A program made the translations under genes and the position numbers. 64,000 bases of DNA, from positions 1,110,828 through 1,174,827 of the forward strand of contig NZ_WPYP01000001.1 in NCBI RefSeq assembly GCF_013030985.1. The letters run 5' to 3'. Below, in pieces: positions 36,855-44,854 of this stretch. Every line of letters starts with the position of its first letter. The first letter of the stretch is position 1. This stretch comes from Ruegeria arenilitoris (lineage in GTDB: Bacteria; Pseudomonadota; Alphaproteobacteria; Rhodobacterales; Rhodobacteraceae). The notes beneath the pieces were generated by a model. The model was not told the DNA's origin and did not search any database. It worked only from the letters and a program-made list of their open reading frames with translations.

Positions 36855-38167
36855 GCCACCTGCGCCTCAAGCCGGGGATAGCGCCAGCCCAGCGTGATGC
36901 CGCGCGCGATGTTCAGAACCATCAGCGCGGCCCACAGCCCGTGATTGCCCAGCGTCGGCACCAGAACAAACAGCGCGGCAACATAGATCACGACCGACTG
37001 GACCATCGCGTTGCGCATGGCGCGGGTCCATGTGGCCCCGATATAGATGCCGTCGAACATCCAACTCGCCACCCCGATCGCCGGAGCCAAAGCGGCCCAG
37101 ATCAGGTAATCCCGCGCGGCCAGCCGAACTTCGGGCGAGGTGGTCATCAGGTCGATCAGGGCCGGTCCGGCCAGATAGAACACAGCGCCCAGCGCAAAGG
37201 CTCCGCCCACGCCCCATTGCGACGCCATGATCGACGCGCGACGAACCTGATACCGGTCGCGCGCACCCACGGCACTGCCGACCAAGGCCTCGGCAGAGAA
37301 GGCAAAGCCATCCAGCGCGAAGGCGGTGATCTCAAGAAATTGCAGCAGCACCTGATTGGCTGCGAGGTTCACGTCGCCCAGATCGGAGCCGACGAACAGA
37401 AAGGTGGTGAAAGCCCCTGTCAGCAGGACTGAACGGATCATGATATCCATGTTCACCTGCATCATCCGACGCAGCCGGGACGCATTGAAAATGCGCGGCC
37501 AGTCGCACCACTGGTTTCCACCAAACGCATTGCGGCACAGCCACAAGCCCAGCGCCAGACCGGTCCATTCTGCGATCAGCGTGGCGATGGCGACACCTTC
37601 GACACCCCAGCCAAGACCAAGCACGAACCACAGGTCCAGCAGGATGTTCAGCCCGTTCATCCAGACCTGCAACAGGAACACACCGCGCGTTCGCTCAATC
37701 GCGATCAGCCAGCCTGTCACCGCGAAAAGGGCAATCGTCGCTGGCGCCCCCCAGATGCGGATTTGCAGGTAATCCCGCGTCAGCGACTCGACCTCGGGGC
37801 TGGCGGGTGACAGGGCAAACGCACCCCAGAACACCCAGATCTGCGTCAGGATAAAGAATAACCCCGCCGCGCCACCCAGCAGCAGCCCGCGCATCAAGAG
37901 CGCACCGGTCTCGGCAGTATCTCCGGCCCCGCGCGCCTGCGCCGCCAGCCCAGTGGTGCCCATGCGCAGGAAGCCAAAGATCCAATAGAACGCCGCCAGA
38001 ATAACCGCGCCCATGCCCACGGCGCCGATGGGCGCTGCCTGCCCCAGCTGCCCGACCACTCCGGTATCCACAGCCCCCAGAATAGGCACCGTGGCATTGG
38101 ACAGCACGATCGGGAACGCGATCTTCAGCACCCGTTTATGGGTGAGAGGTGCCGAGGCGGTCTGCAC
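36851..38167 (-). CDS. MATE family efflux transporter (DinF-like)
   Basis: The 438-residue protein has about 12 membrane segments in two homologous halves. The N-terminal IAFPIVLSNATVPILGAVDTGVVGQLG matches the MATE/DinF signature, and FGFLRMGTTGLAAQARGAGD is also typical. MATE proteins export cationic drugs or metabolites in exchange for Na+ or H+. The start is GTG. It is six bases downstream of two hotdog thioesterase genes on the same strand, and its end overlaps the convergent arsC-like gene by four bases. Confidence 0.9.
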   Translation of the reverse strand: MQTASAPLTHKRVLKIAFPIVLSNATVPILGAVDTGVVGQLGQAAPIGAVGMGAVILAAFYWIFGFLRMGTTGLAAQARGAGDTAETGALLMRGLLLGGAAGLFFILTQIWVFWGAFALSPASPEVESLTRDYLQIRIWGAPATIALFAVTGWLIAIERTRGVFLLQVWMNGLNILLDLWFVLGLGWGVEGVAIATLIAEWTGLALGLWLCRNAFGGNQWCDWPRIFNASRLRRMMQVNMDIMIRSVLLTGAFTTFLFVGSDLGDVNLAANQVLLQFLEITAFALDGFAFSAEALVGSAVGARDRYQVRRASIMASQWGVGGAFALGAVFYLAGPALIDLMTTSPEVRLAARDYLIWAALAPAIGVASWMFDGIYIGATWTRAMRNAMVQSVVIYVAALFVLVPTLGNHGLWAALMVLNIARGITLGWRYPRLEAQVA

Positions 38168-38173
38168 GATAAG

Positions 38174-38692
38174 TTACCCCGTTTTGGGTTTGGACTGCGG
38201 CATCAGGAAATGCCCGGTCGCCTGCGCTATCGGACGCGCGTGATTGTCCTGCCATGCCTCGACCCGGACCGACGCATAGCGCCGACCGGACCGGCTGACA
38301 AAAGCGCGGGCATAGGCATCGCGCGGCAGGCCCGAACGCAGGTAATCTACCGTGAAATCCACGGTCTTGGGAAACCGCACCGAGTCGGCCTTGAACAGCT
38401 CTTCCGCTTCGATCTCACCGCTTTCGATCTTGGGAAAGAAAAACTCCCAACTCAGCGTGATGACGGCGGTGACCTCAAGGAACGCCGCCGTCACCCCGCC
38501 ATGCAGCGCGGGCAATAGGGGGTTGCCGATCAGCTTGTCATCGAAATTTAGGACTCCGGTCAGCTCATCACCGCGTCGGTCGAAGGTGATATTCAGGAAC
38601 CGGATATACGGCACCCCTTCGACAATTGCGTTCAGGGCCGCATCACGGCGTTGCTTGACCACCTGCATGGGTTCGGGACGGGAACGCGCCAT
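38174..38692 (-). CDS. PaaI-type hotdog thioesterase (first of two)
   Basis: The 172-residue protein has the hotdog-fold PaaI pattern: NPLLPALHGGVTAAFLEVTAVI with the HGG motif, and VDFTVDYLRSGLPRDAYARAFV. Such enzymes hydrolyse acyl-CoA or acyl-aryl-CoA thioesters. The ATG overlaps the stop of the second thioesterase gene as TGATG; a GTG three bases further upstream is also in frame. It lies between the second thioesterase and the MATE gene in one minus-strand set. Confidence 0.83.
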   Translation of the reverse strand: MARSRPEPMQVVKQRRDAALNAIVEGVPYIRFLNITFDRRGDELTGVLNFDDKLIGNPLLPALHGGVTAAFLEVTAVITLSWEFFFPKIESGEIEAEELFKADSVRFPKTVDFTVDYLRSGLPRDAYARAFVSRSGRRYASVRVEAWQDNHARPIAQATGHFLMPQSKPKTG

Positions 38693-39111
38693 CACAGACC
38701 CTCCACCGTAAAGGAACCCGCGGCGGTTGCGACCGGCAAATCCTGATTCTCGTCCATCGCCGTGGCCCGGACAAAGGCGACGTTGCGAGTGATGTGATAG
38801 CAGGTGGCATGCGCAGTGATGCTCTGCCCTGGTGTCGCGGCGCGCATGTAGTCGATCCTTAAATCAATCGTGGCAGTTCCACCGGGGGCCGATGGGTGGG
38901 ACATCACAGCAGCACCACAGCAGGTGTCCAACGCAGCAAACACGGCACCGCCATGGATGACACCGGTTCGGGGGTCTCCGACCAGATCGGCGTTGTACGG
39001 CATAGAGATCGCGGCCTCACCATCACTGATTTTGGTAAGCTTTAGCCCAAGCGCCTTGGCGTGCGGGATCGCTTCGATGAACCGGCGCGCAATTTCTACT
39101 TTATCGACCAT
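38692..39111 (-). CDS. PaaI-type hotdog thioesterase (second of two)
   Basis: The 139-residue protein shows RTGVIHGGAVFAALDTCCGAAV with the HGG motif and TIDLRIDYMRAATPGQSITAHA, typical of PaaI thioesterases. It is the promoter-proximal gene of the minus-strand thioesterase-thioesterase-MATE set and is transcribed divergently from the first merR gene. The two thioesterases are distant paralogues and may form a hetero-oligomer or have different acyl-CoA substrates. Confidence 0.85.
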   Translation of the reverse strand: MVDKVEIARRFIEAIPHAKALGLKLTKISDGEAAISMPYNADLVGDPRTGVIHGGAVFAALDTCCGAAVMSHPSAPGGTATIDLRIDYMRAATPGQSITAHATCYHITRNVAFVRATAMDENQDLPVATAAGSFTVEGL

Positions 39112-39224
39112 GTCGTGTGCCCCACTTGATTTCCTTCTTTATGAGCCTGTGGCTTGCAAAAGAGCAAGAGCGCCTGTTGCGCTTGCCGTCACGACGGCCT
39201 AGTTTGCAGCCAAGGAGATCGAAA

Positions 39225-39593
39225 ATGACCGACAACCGTTTGTCATTAAACGAGATGTGCGAAGAGTTCGACGTAACCAAGCGCACCTTGCGTTACTACG
39301 AATATATCGAGCTTTTGCAGCCGGAACGCGAAGGCCGCAGCCGGTATTATGGCCCCCGTGAATGCGCGCGGATGAAGCTGATCATGCGCGGGCGGCTGTT
39401 TGGATTCTCGCTGGAAGAGATTCGCCAGTGGCTGTTGATCTATGAAGATCAGGGCAATCAGGCGCAGATGGCCGAGTTTATAAAACTGGCGGACCGGCAG
39501 ATGCCGGAACTGCAGAAGCAACGGCAACAACTGGATGAGGCGATGGACGAGCTTCAGCGCCTGCGCGACCAGACCGCCAAGTCCCTGCGTTAA
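39225..39593 (+). CDS. MerR family transcriptional regulator (first of two)
   Basis: The 122-residue protein has an N-terminal winged helix (LSLNEMCEEFDVTKRTLRYYEYIELLQPEREG) and a C-terminal coiled coil (QMPELQKQRQQLDEAMDELQRLRDQ). It lacks the cysteine cluster of metal sensors, which points to an organic effector. AAGGAGA lies about seven bases before the ATG; an in-frame upstream extension is rejected. It is divergent from the thioesterase genes and followed by a paralogue and beta-oxidation genes, resembling MerR regulators of branched-chain amino acid and acyl-CoA catabolism (LiuR type). The effector is inferred only. Confidence 0.88.
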   Translation: MTDNRLSLNEMCEEFDVTKRTLRYYEYIELLQPEREGRSRYYGPRECARMKLIMRGRLFGFSLEEIRQWLLIYEDQGNQAQMAEFIKLADRQMPELQKQRQQLDEAMDELQRLRDQTAKSLR

Positions 39594-39706
39594 ACCCACC
39601 CCTTTTTCATTCTAAATTGTTTGAAGCCCGGGCATTGCAGCCTTGGGCTATCCGGTCGTGTTTCCGCATCGGATGCCCGGTGCCCTTTTTTTAGTGAAAT
39701 TCCGTT

Positions 39707-39820
39707 ACGTCAATTCCGAAAACCCGGACATCAGGCACCTTGACGCGAAAGGATGCTACGTCAACTTTCAATGTGACGTAGCGTTTGCATTACGTGAACG
39801 TCATCTACGTGTTGTAACGT
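39707..39820. promoter_or_regulatory. Array of ACGT-centred operator-like sites upstream of the second merR gene
   Basis: Seven ACGT tetramers occur in about 115 bases. They include a perfect inverted repeat CTACGTCA (39756-39763) with TGACGTAG (39774-39781), and a dyad ATTACGTGAACGTCAT (39789-39804) of the form ATnACGTnnACGTnAT. That dyad looks like the operator type described for LiuR-like MerR proteins. CTACGTGTTGTAACGT (39805-39820) follows directly. The position suggests autoregulation and control of the downstream acyl-CoA dehydrogenase gene. Confidence 0.6.
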
Positions 39821-39876
39821 GCGCATCGACTGCGCACCTGACTTTTATAGACGCCAGTGACGAGAGTGCTGAAACC

Positions 39877-40278
39877 ATGACCGAAGATCTGATGACCATC
39901 CGTGAAATGTGCGAGACCTACGAGGTCACGCCGCGCACCTTGCGTTTTTACGAGGCAAAGGAACTTTTGTTTCCGATCCGCGAGGGCCAGAAACGCCTGT
40001 TCACCAAACGGGACCGGGCGCGCCTGAAGCTGATCCTGCGCGGCAAGCGTTTCGGCTTCAGCCTGGAAGAGATCCGGCAGTTGCTGGACCTGTACCATGT
40101 GGGAGACCAACAAAAGACCCAGATGATCCGCACGATTGAAATCGCGCGGGAGCGTCTGGCCGACATGGAAGCCCGTCGCGAAGAGCTGACACAAGCCATT
40201 GACGATCTGAAGGAACAGTTGCGCTGGGGCGAGAAAGTCATCGCCTCGATAAATCACGAGAAAAAAGCCGCCGGGTAA
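39877..40278 (+). CDS. MerR family transcriptional regulator (second of two)
   Basis: The 133-residue protein is a paralogue of the preceding regulator, with the winged helix [20 protein letters not shown], the shared [16 protein letters not shown] segment and a coiled coil in the C-terminal third. It has no metal-binding cysteine set. It ends 46 bases before the acyl-CoA dehydrogenase gene and is preceded by an array of ACGT dyads. Starts further upstream would place those sites inside a reading frame, so the ATG after CTGAAACC is preferred although the ribosome binding site is weak. Confidence 0.86.
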   Translation: MTEDLMTIREMCETYEVTPRTLRFYEAKELLFPIREGQKRLFTKRDRARLKLILRGKRFGFSLEEIRQLLDLYHVGDQQKTQMIRTIEIARERLADMEARREELTQAIDDLKEQLRWGEKVIASINHEKKAAG

Positions 40279-40324
40279 CCCTCGCGGCTCAATCCCCGGA
40301 CATCTGAATTTAAGGGAGCTTCAA

Positions 40325-42106
40325 ATGCCCGTCTACAACGCGCCAACCAAAGACACTCAGTTCATTCTGCACAATGTGTTGAATGTCTCGGAATCCGATA
40401 TTCCAGGCTATAGCGAACTGGAGGCCGAATTTACCGGCGCGGTTCTGGAAGAAGCCGGCAAGGTTGCTACCAACGTTCTGCATCCGCTGAACGTGGTGGG
40501 CGACACCGAAGGATGCCGTTTGGAAAATGGCATCGTCTACACCCCTACCGGGTTCAAGGACGCCTTCGAGCAGATGAAGGAAGGTGGTTGGACTGGCCTC
40601 GACATGCCGGAAGAGTATGGCGGCCAGAACATGCCCTACGTGATCGGCACCGCCGTGGGCGAGATGTTCTCGGGCGCGAACCAGGCGTTTGTTATGTATC
40701 AGGGTCTGACCCACGGCGCCGCCTCTGCCATTCTGGCGCATGGCACCGAAGAGCAGAAGAACACCTATCTGCCCAACATGGTCAGCTGCGAGTGGACCGG
40801 CACCATGAATCTGACCGAACCGCATTGCGGCACCGATCTGGGCCTGATGCGCACCAAGGCGGAACCGCAGGGCGACGGCAGCTACAAGATTTCCGGTCAG
40901 AAGATCTTTATCTCGTCTGGCGATCACGACATGGCCGACAACATCATTCATCTTGTTCTGGCCAAAATCCCCGGCGGCCCCGAGGGCATCAAGGGCGTGT
41001 CGCTGTTCATCGTGCCCAAATTCATCGTCAACGAAGACGGCAGCCTGGGTGAGCGCAACGGCGTTTCGGTCGGCAAGATCGAAGAAAAGATGGGCATTCA
41101 CGGCAACTCGACCTGCGTCATGAACTATGACGAGGCCACTGGCTGGCTGCTGGGCGAGGAACACAAAGGCATGCGCGCCATGTTTACCATGATGAACGAA
41201 GCGCGTCTGGGCGTGGGGATGCAGGGCCTGTCGCAGGCCGAGGCCGCGTTCCAGAACGCTCTGGAATATGCCAAGGATCGTCTGCAGGGTCGCGATGTGA
41301 CCGGCGTGAAGAACCCCGATGGCCCGGCCGACCCGCTGATCGTACACCCGGACATCCGTCGCAACCTGATGGATCAAAAAAGCTTCACCGAAGGCGCGCG
41401 CGCGTTCATCCTGTGGGGCGCAACCATGATCGACAAGGCGCACCGCTCGGGTGACAAGGATGCGGACGGGCTGATCTCGCTGCTGACCCCGGTCATCAAG
41501 GGCTTCCTGACCGATCAGGGTTACGACATGACCGTTCAGGCGCAGCAGGTTTATGGCGGTCACGGCTACATCGAAGAATGGGGCATGTCGCAATACACTC
41601 GCGACGCCCGGATCGCGATGATCTACGAAGGGGCAAACGGCGTTCAGGCGCTGGATCTTGTGGGCCGCAAGCTGGCACAAGATGGCGGCAAGCACGTCAT
41701 GGCCTTTTTCGACATGGTCAAAACCTTCTGCAAGGAGAACGGCGGCAAGGACGAAGCCTATGACAAGGCCTTCATCGAGCCGCTGAAAGCTGCGTCCAAG
41801 GACCTGCAGGCTGCGGGCATGTATTTCATGCAGGAAGGCATGAAGAACCCGAACAACGCGCTGTCCGGTTCTTATGACTTCATGCACATGTTCGGCCATG
41901 TTTGCCTGGGCCTGATGTGGGCGCAGATGGCCAAAGCCGCACAGGATGCGCTGGACGGTGGTGCATCGGACAAAGAGTTCTACGAGACCAAGATAAACAC
42001 CGGCCGCTTCTACATGGCTCGCCGCCTGCCCGCCACGGCGCTGCATCTGTCGCGCATCCAGACCGGCGCGGATACGGTCATGGCGTTGGAGGCCGCGAAC
42101 TTCTGA
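40325..42106 (+). CDS. Acyl-CoA dehydrogenase (long, about 590-residue subtype)
   Basis: The enzyme introduces the 2,3-double bond into acyl-CoA using FAD. At 593 residues it belongs to the long subtype with an extra C-terminal domain, the group that also contains DmdC, the methylmercaptopropionyl-CoA dehydrogenase of roseobacters. Motifs are [29 protein letters not shown] and the base glutamate region [19 protein letters not shown] (Glu435). The segment [20 protein letters not shown] precedes it. GGGAGCT precedes the ATG. It is the first enzyme gene of the beta-oxidation set. Chain length and substrate cannot be read from the sequence. Confidence 0.92.
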   Translation: MPVYNAPTKDTQFILHNVLNVSESDIPGYSELEAEFTGAVLEEAGKVATNVLHPLNVVGDTEGCRLENGIVYTPTGFKDAFEQMKEGGWTGLDMPEEYGGQNMPYVIGTAVGEMFSGANQAFVMYQGLTHGAASAILAHGTEEQKNTYLPNMVSCEWTGTMNLTEPHCGTDLGLMRTKAEPQGDGSYKISGQKIFISSGDHDMADNIIHLVLAKIPGGPEGIKGVSLFIVPKFIVNEDGSLGERNGVSVGKIEEKMGIHGNSTCVMNYDEATGWLLGEEHKGMRAMFTMMNEARLGVGMQGLSQAEAAFQNALEYAKDRLQGRDVTGVKNPDGPADPLIVHPDIRRNLMDQKSFTEGARAFILWGATMIDKAHRSGDKDADGLISLLTPVIKGFLTDQGYDMTVQAQQVYGGHGYIEEWGMSQYTRDARIAMIYEGANGVQALDLVGRKLAQDGGKHVMAFFDMVKTFCKENGGKDEAYDKAFIEPLKAASKDLQAAGMYFMQEGMKNPNNALSGSYDFMHMFGHVCLGLMWAQMAKAAQDALDGGASDKEFYETKINTGRFYMARRLPATALHLSRIQTGADTVMALEAANF

Positions 42107-42113
42107 TCATTCT

Positions 42114-42147
42114 CCGGTTCCGGGGCCCTGCCCCGGAGCCGGTTTTC
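42114..42147 (+). terminator. Hairpin with T run between the acyl-CoA dehydrogenase and the small-protein gene
   Basis: A 13-base stem (CCGGTTCCGGGGC at 42114-42126 with GCCCCGGAGCCGG at 42130-42142, one G:T pair) is followed by TTTTC. It begins eight bases after the dehydrogenase stop and ends just before the ribosome binding site of the next gene. It probably acts as a terminator or attenuator inside the cluster. Confidence 0.72.
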
Positions 42148-42159
42148 GGAGGAGACACA

Positions 42160-42372
42160 ATGCCAAAACGCTTTCGCCTGACCCGCCGCTTTCCGGTCGC
42201 AATGACCGAGGACGGCTACCGCAAGCTCAGGGCTTTTGCCCGCGAAGCTGGACTGGACGAAGGTGAAGCACTGTCTTTCCTGTTCGAAAACTTCAACAGC
42301 GTCACAAATGAGGAGAAGCTGACGCGCCGACTGCGCGAATTCAATACCGAGCTTGAGGCGCGCAAACGCTGA
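42160..42372 (+). CDS. Small protein of unknown function, ribbon-helix-helix-like
   Basis: The 70-residue basic protein begins MPKRFRLTRRFPVAMTEDGY and continues RKLRAFAREAGLDEGEALSFLFENF. This short strand followed by two amphipathic helices resembles a ribbon-helix-helix DNA-binding fold. The family is not recognised with certainty. GGAGGAGAC about five bases upstream strongly supports translation. It lies between two hairpins, so its message level may differ from that of the flanking beta-oxidation genes. Confidence 0.65.
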   Translation: MPKRFRLTRRFPVAMTEDGYRKLRAFAREAGLDEGEALSFLFENFNSVTNEEKLTRRLREFNTELEARKR

Positions 42373-42383
42373 CGGTTCCATTC

Positions 42384-42409
42384 ACACACGCTTTGGGCGT
42401 GCGTGTTTT
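42384..42409 (+). terminator. Candidate terminator after the small-protein gene
   Basis: ACACACGC and GCGTGCGT can pair with one mismatch around a TTTGG loop, followed by GTTTTC. It starts about 12 bases after the small gene's stop. Confidence 0.5.
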
Positions 42410-42504
42410 CAGAAAGATGAACGGCAGATCGCGGTCAAACGTTCACCTTTCTTGAAATACGCGAATTGCAGCACGGCACCATGCGCCACGGGAGGGGCGA
42501 ACAC

Positions 42505-43143
42505 ATGACCATCAAACTTCACTGTTTTGGCGAAAGTGGGAACTCGTACAAAGCCGCACTGGCACTGGAAATGTCCGGGCTGGACTGGGAACCGGTCTTT
42601 GTCGATTTCTTCAACGGTGTAACGCGCAGCCCCGAGTTCCGCTCGGAAGTCAACGTGATGGGCGAAGCGCCCTTCATGATCGACGGTGACTTCCAAACCT
42701 CCCAATCTGGGGCCATTCAGGCCTACGTCACCGAGAAATCGGGCAAATTCGGCGGCAAGGATCGGGATGAGAATTATGAGATTTTCCGCTGGGTGCTGTG
42801 GGACAACCACAAGCTCAGCTCTATGGCGGGGCTGACCCGCTTTCTGATCAACTTCCTGCCTGAAAAGCACCGCAACCCGGATGTGATCGCCTTTAACCAG
42901 GGGCGCCTCAAGGCAGCATACGCGGTCCTCGACTCCCACCTGGATGGGCGCGACTGGATCGTCGGCGACGGCGTGACCAACGCCGATCTCAGCTGCTGTG
43001 GCTACCTTTATTACCCTGAACCATTCGGCTTTGACCGCGCCGACTGGCCCCATATCGACGCCTGGCTGACCCGCTTGTCGGAACAGCCCGGCTGGAAACA
43101 CCCATATGACCTGATGCCCGGCAAACCGTCGGATCGAGCTTAA
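42505..43143 (+). CDS. Glutathione S-transferase family protein
   Basis: The 212-residue protein has the GST layout: an N-terminal thioredoxin-like domain (IKLHCFGESGNSYKAALALEMSGL, VNVMGEAPFMIDGDF, QSGAIQAYV) and an alpha-helical C-terminal domain with DWIVGDGVTNADLSCCGYLYY. The ATG after GGGAGGGG is preferred over one 39 bases upstream. It lies between the acyl-CoA dehydrogenase and thiolase genes in the same direction. Its role in fatty acid metabolism is unclear; it may protect against reactive acyl or thiol intermediates. Confidence 0.87.
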   Translation: MTIKLHCFGESGNSYKAALALEMSGLDWEPVFVDFFNGVTRSPEFRSEVNVMGEAPFMIDGDFQTSQSGAIQAYVTEKSGKFGGKDRDENYEIFRWVLWDNHKLSSMAGLTRFLINFLPEKHRNPDVIAFNQGRLKAAYAVLDSHLDGRDWIVGDGVTNADLSCCGYLYYPEPFGFDRADWPHIDAWLTRLSEQPGWKHPYDLMPGKPSDRA

Positions 43144-43154
43144 GGAGAAGACCC

Positions 43155-44366
43155 ATGACCGAAGCTTACATTTATGACGCCCTGCGCACTCCGCGCGGCA
43201 AGGGCCGCAAGGATGGCAGCCTGCACGAGGTAACCTCGGTGCGCCTGTCCGCCCTGACCCTGAACGCGATGAAAGAGCGTAACAACCTCGAAGGCCACGC
43301 CGTCGAGGACGTGATCTGGGGCAACGTTACGCAGGTGATGGAGCAAGGCGGCTGTCTGGCGCGCTCGGCGGTTCTGGCATCGGATTTGGATCAGTCGATC
43401 CCCGGTCTTGCAATCAACCGCTTCTGCGCATCCGGCATGGAAGCCGTGAACCTGGCGGCAAACCAGGTCAAGGGCGGCGCTGGCGAAGCCTATATCGCAG
43501 GCGGTGTTGAGATGATGGGCCGTGTGGCCATGGGCAGTGACGGTGCCGCGATTGCCGTTGACCCGACGCTGGCGATGGACACCTATTTCGTGCCGCAGGG
43601 TATCTCGGCCGATATCATCGCGACCGAGTATGGTTTCAGCCGTGACGACGCCGACGCGCTGGCGGTGGAATCGCAGAGACGTGCGGCAGAGGCATGGGAA
43701 GACAACCGGTTCGAGAAATCGGTCATCACCATCAAGGACCAGAACGGCCTGACCATTCTGGACCGCGACGAATACATGCGCCCTGGCACCGATATGCAGA
43801 GCCTCGGCTCGCTGAACCCATCCTTCGCGATGATGGGTGAGCAGATGCCCGGCTTCGACAAGGTGGCGATGCTGAAATACCCGCACCTTGAGCGGATCAA
43901 CCACATCCACCACGCGGGCAACAGCTCGGGCATTGTGGACGGCGCTGCTGCTGTTCTGATCGGCAACAAGGAATTCGGTGAGAAGTACGGCCTGAAACCG
44001 CGCGCCCGGATCAAGGCGACCGCAAAGATCGGCACCGACCCGACCATCATGCTGACCGGCCCGGTTCCGGTGACCGAAAAGATCCTGGCCGATAACGGCA
44101 TGAAGATCAGCGATCTGGACCTGTTCGAAGTAAACGAGGCCTTCGCCTCGGTCGTGCTGCGGTTCCAGCAGGCGTTCGATGTCGATCCTGCGCTGGTCAA
44201 TCCCAACGGCGGCTCAATCGCTATGGGTCACCCGCTGGGTGCAACCGGTGCGATGATCATCGGCACACTGCTGGACGAACTTGAGCGTCAGGACAAGGAA
44301 ACCGGTCTGGCCACGCTCTGCATTGCGTCCGGCATGGGTGCGGCAACCATTATCGAGCGGGTCTGA
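43155..44366 (+). CDS. fadA: Acetyl-CoA C-acyltransferase (thiolase)
   Basis: Thiolase releases acetyl-CoA from 3-ketoacyl-CoA in the last beta-oxidation step. The 403-residue protein has the acylated cysteine in NRFCASGMEAVNLAA (Cys91), the histidine motif GGSIAMGHPLGATGAMI and the second cysteine in LCIASGMGAATIIERV. AAGGAGAAG precedes the ATG. Its stop overlaps the cupin gene by one base, and the FadB/FadJ-type gene follows, so a degradative role is preferred over biosynthetic acetoacetyl-CoA formation. Confidence 0.93.
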   Translation: MTEAYIYDALRTPRGKGRKDGSLHEVTSVRLSALTLNAMKERNNLEGHAVEDVIWGNVTQVMEQGGCLARSAVLASDLDQSIPGLAINRFCASGMEAVNLAANQVKGGAGEAYIAGGVEMMGRVAMGSDGAAIAVDPTLAMDTYFVPQGISADIIATEYGFSRDDADALAVESQRRAAEAWEDNRFEKSVITIKDQNGLTILDRDEYMRPGTDMQSLGSLNPSFAMMGEQMPGFDKVAMLKYPHLERINHIHHAGNSSGIVDGAAAVLIGNKEFGEKYGLKPRARIKATAKIGTDPTIMLTGPVPVTEKILADNGMKISDLDLFEVNEAFASVVLRFQQAFDVDPALVNPNGGSIAMGHPLGATGAMIIGTLLDELERQDKETGLATLCIASGMGAATIIERV

Positions 44367-44854
44367 TGCCCAAGCTGGATCTCTCTCAGATCCCGTTCAA
44401 GGGGGGCTCAGCCTATCCCGGCAAGCTGGCCGAGGCGACCGCAGGTCGTTTCGTCCAGCGCGTGGGCGACGCAGGCGGGCTGACCCAATACGGGGTCAAT
44501 ATCGTGCGGCTGGAACCGCAGGGCATGTCTTCGCTGCGTCACTACCACATGAAGCAGGACGAGTTTGCTATCATGCTCAGCGGCACCTGCGTGCTGATAG
44601 ATGACGATGGCGAGCATGAGATGCAGCCCGGCGACTGCGCCGCTTGGCCAGCAGGTGAGGCCAACGGCCATCACCTTGTGAACAAAACCGATGCGCCCGC
44701 GACCTTTCTGGTGGTGGGCACACGGACCCCGACCGAGACCGGCTTTTACAGCGACATAGACATGATGGTGAAGGATGACGAGAACGGATTCGCCTTCACC
44801 CGCAAGGATGGCAGCCCGCTGACGGCTGACCAGATTGGAGATGACAATGACTGA
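44366..44854 (+). CDS. Single-domain cupin protein
   Basis: The 162-residue protein has one cupin barrel, with motif 1 in SSLRHYHMKQDEFAIMLSG and motif 2 in MQPGDCAAWPAGEANGHHLVN, so the usual metal ligands (His, His, Glu, His) appear present. An acidic C-terminal tail follows. It sits between the thiolase and the FadB/FadJ-type gene with one-base and eight-base overlaps, so it is co-translated with them. The substrate or ligand is unknown. Confidence 0.85.
   Translation: MPKLDLSQIPFKGGSAYPGKLAEATAGRFVQRVGDAGGLTQYGVNIVRLEPQGMSSLRHYHMKQDEFAIMLSGTCVLIDDDGEHEMQPGDCAAWPAGEANGHHLVNKTDAPATFLVVGTRTPTETGFYSDIDMMVKDDENGFAFTRKDGSPLTADQIGDDND

Noticed and set aside
39643..39876. N-terminal extension of the second MerR protein
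   Set aside because: The extension does not look like a MerR N-terminus and would cover the ACGT operator array; the winged helix starts at the internal ATG.
40310..42046. Antisense open frame of about 580 codons over the acyl-CoA dehydrogenase
   Set aside because: His/Gln/Arg-rich antisense of a well-conserved enzyme; no support.
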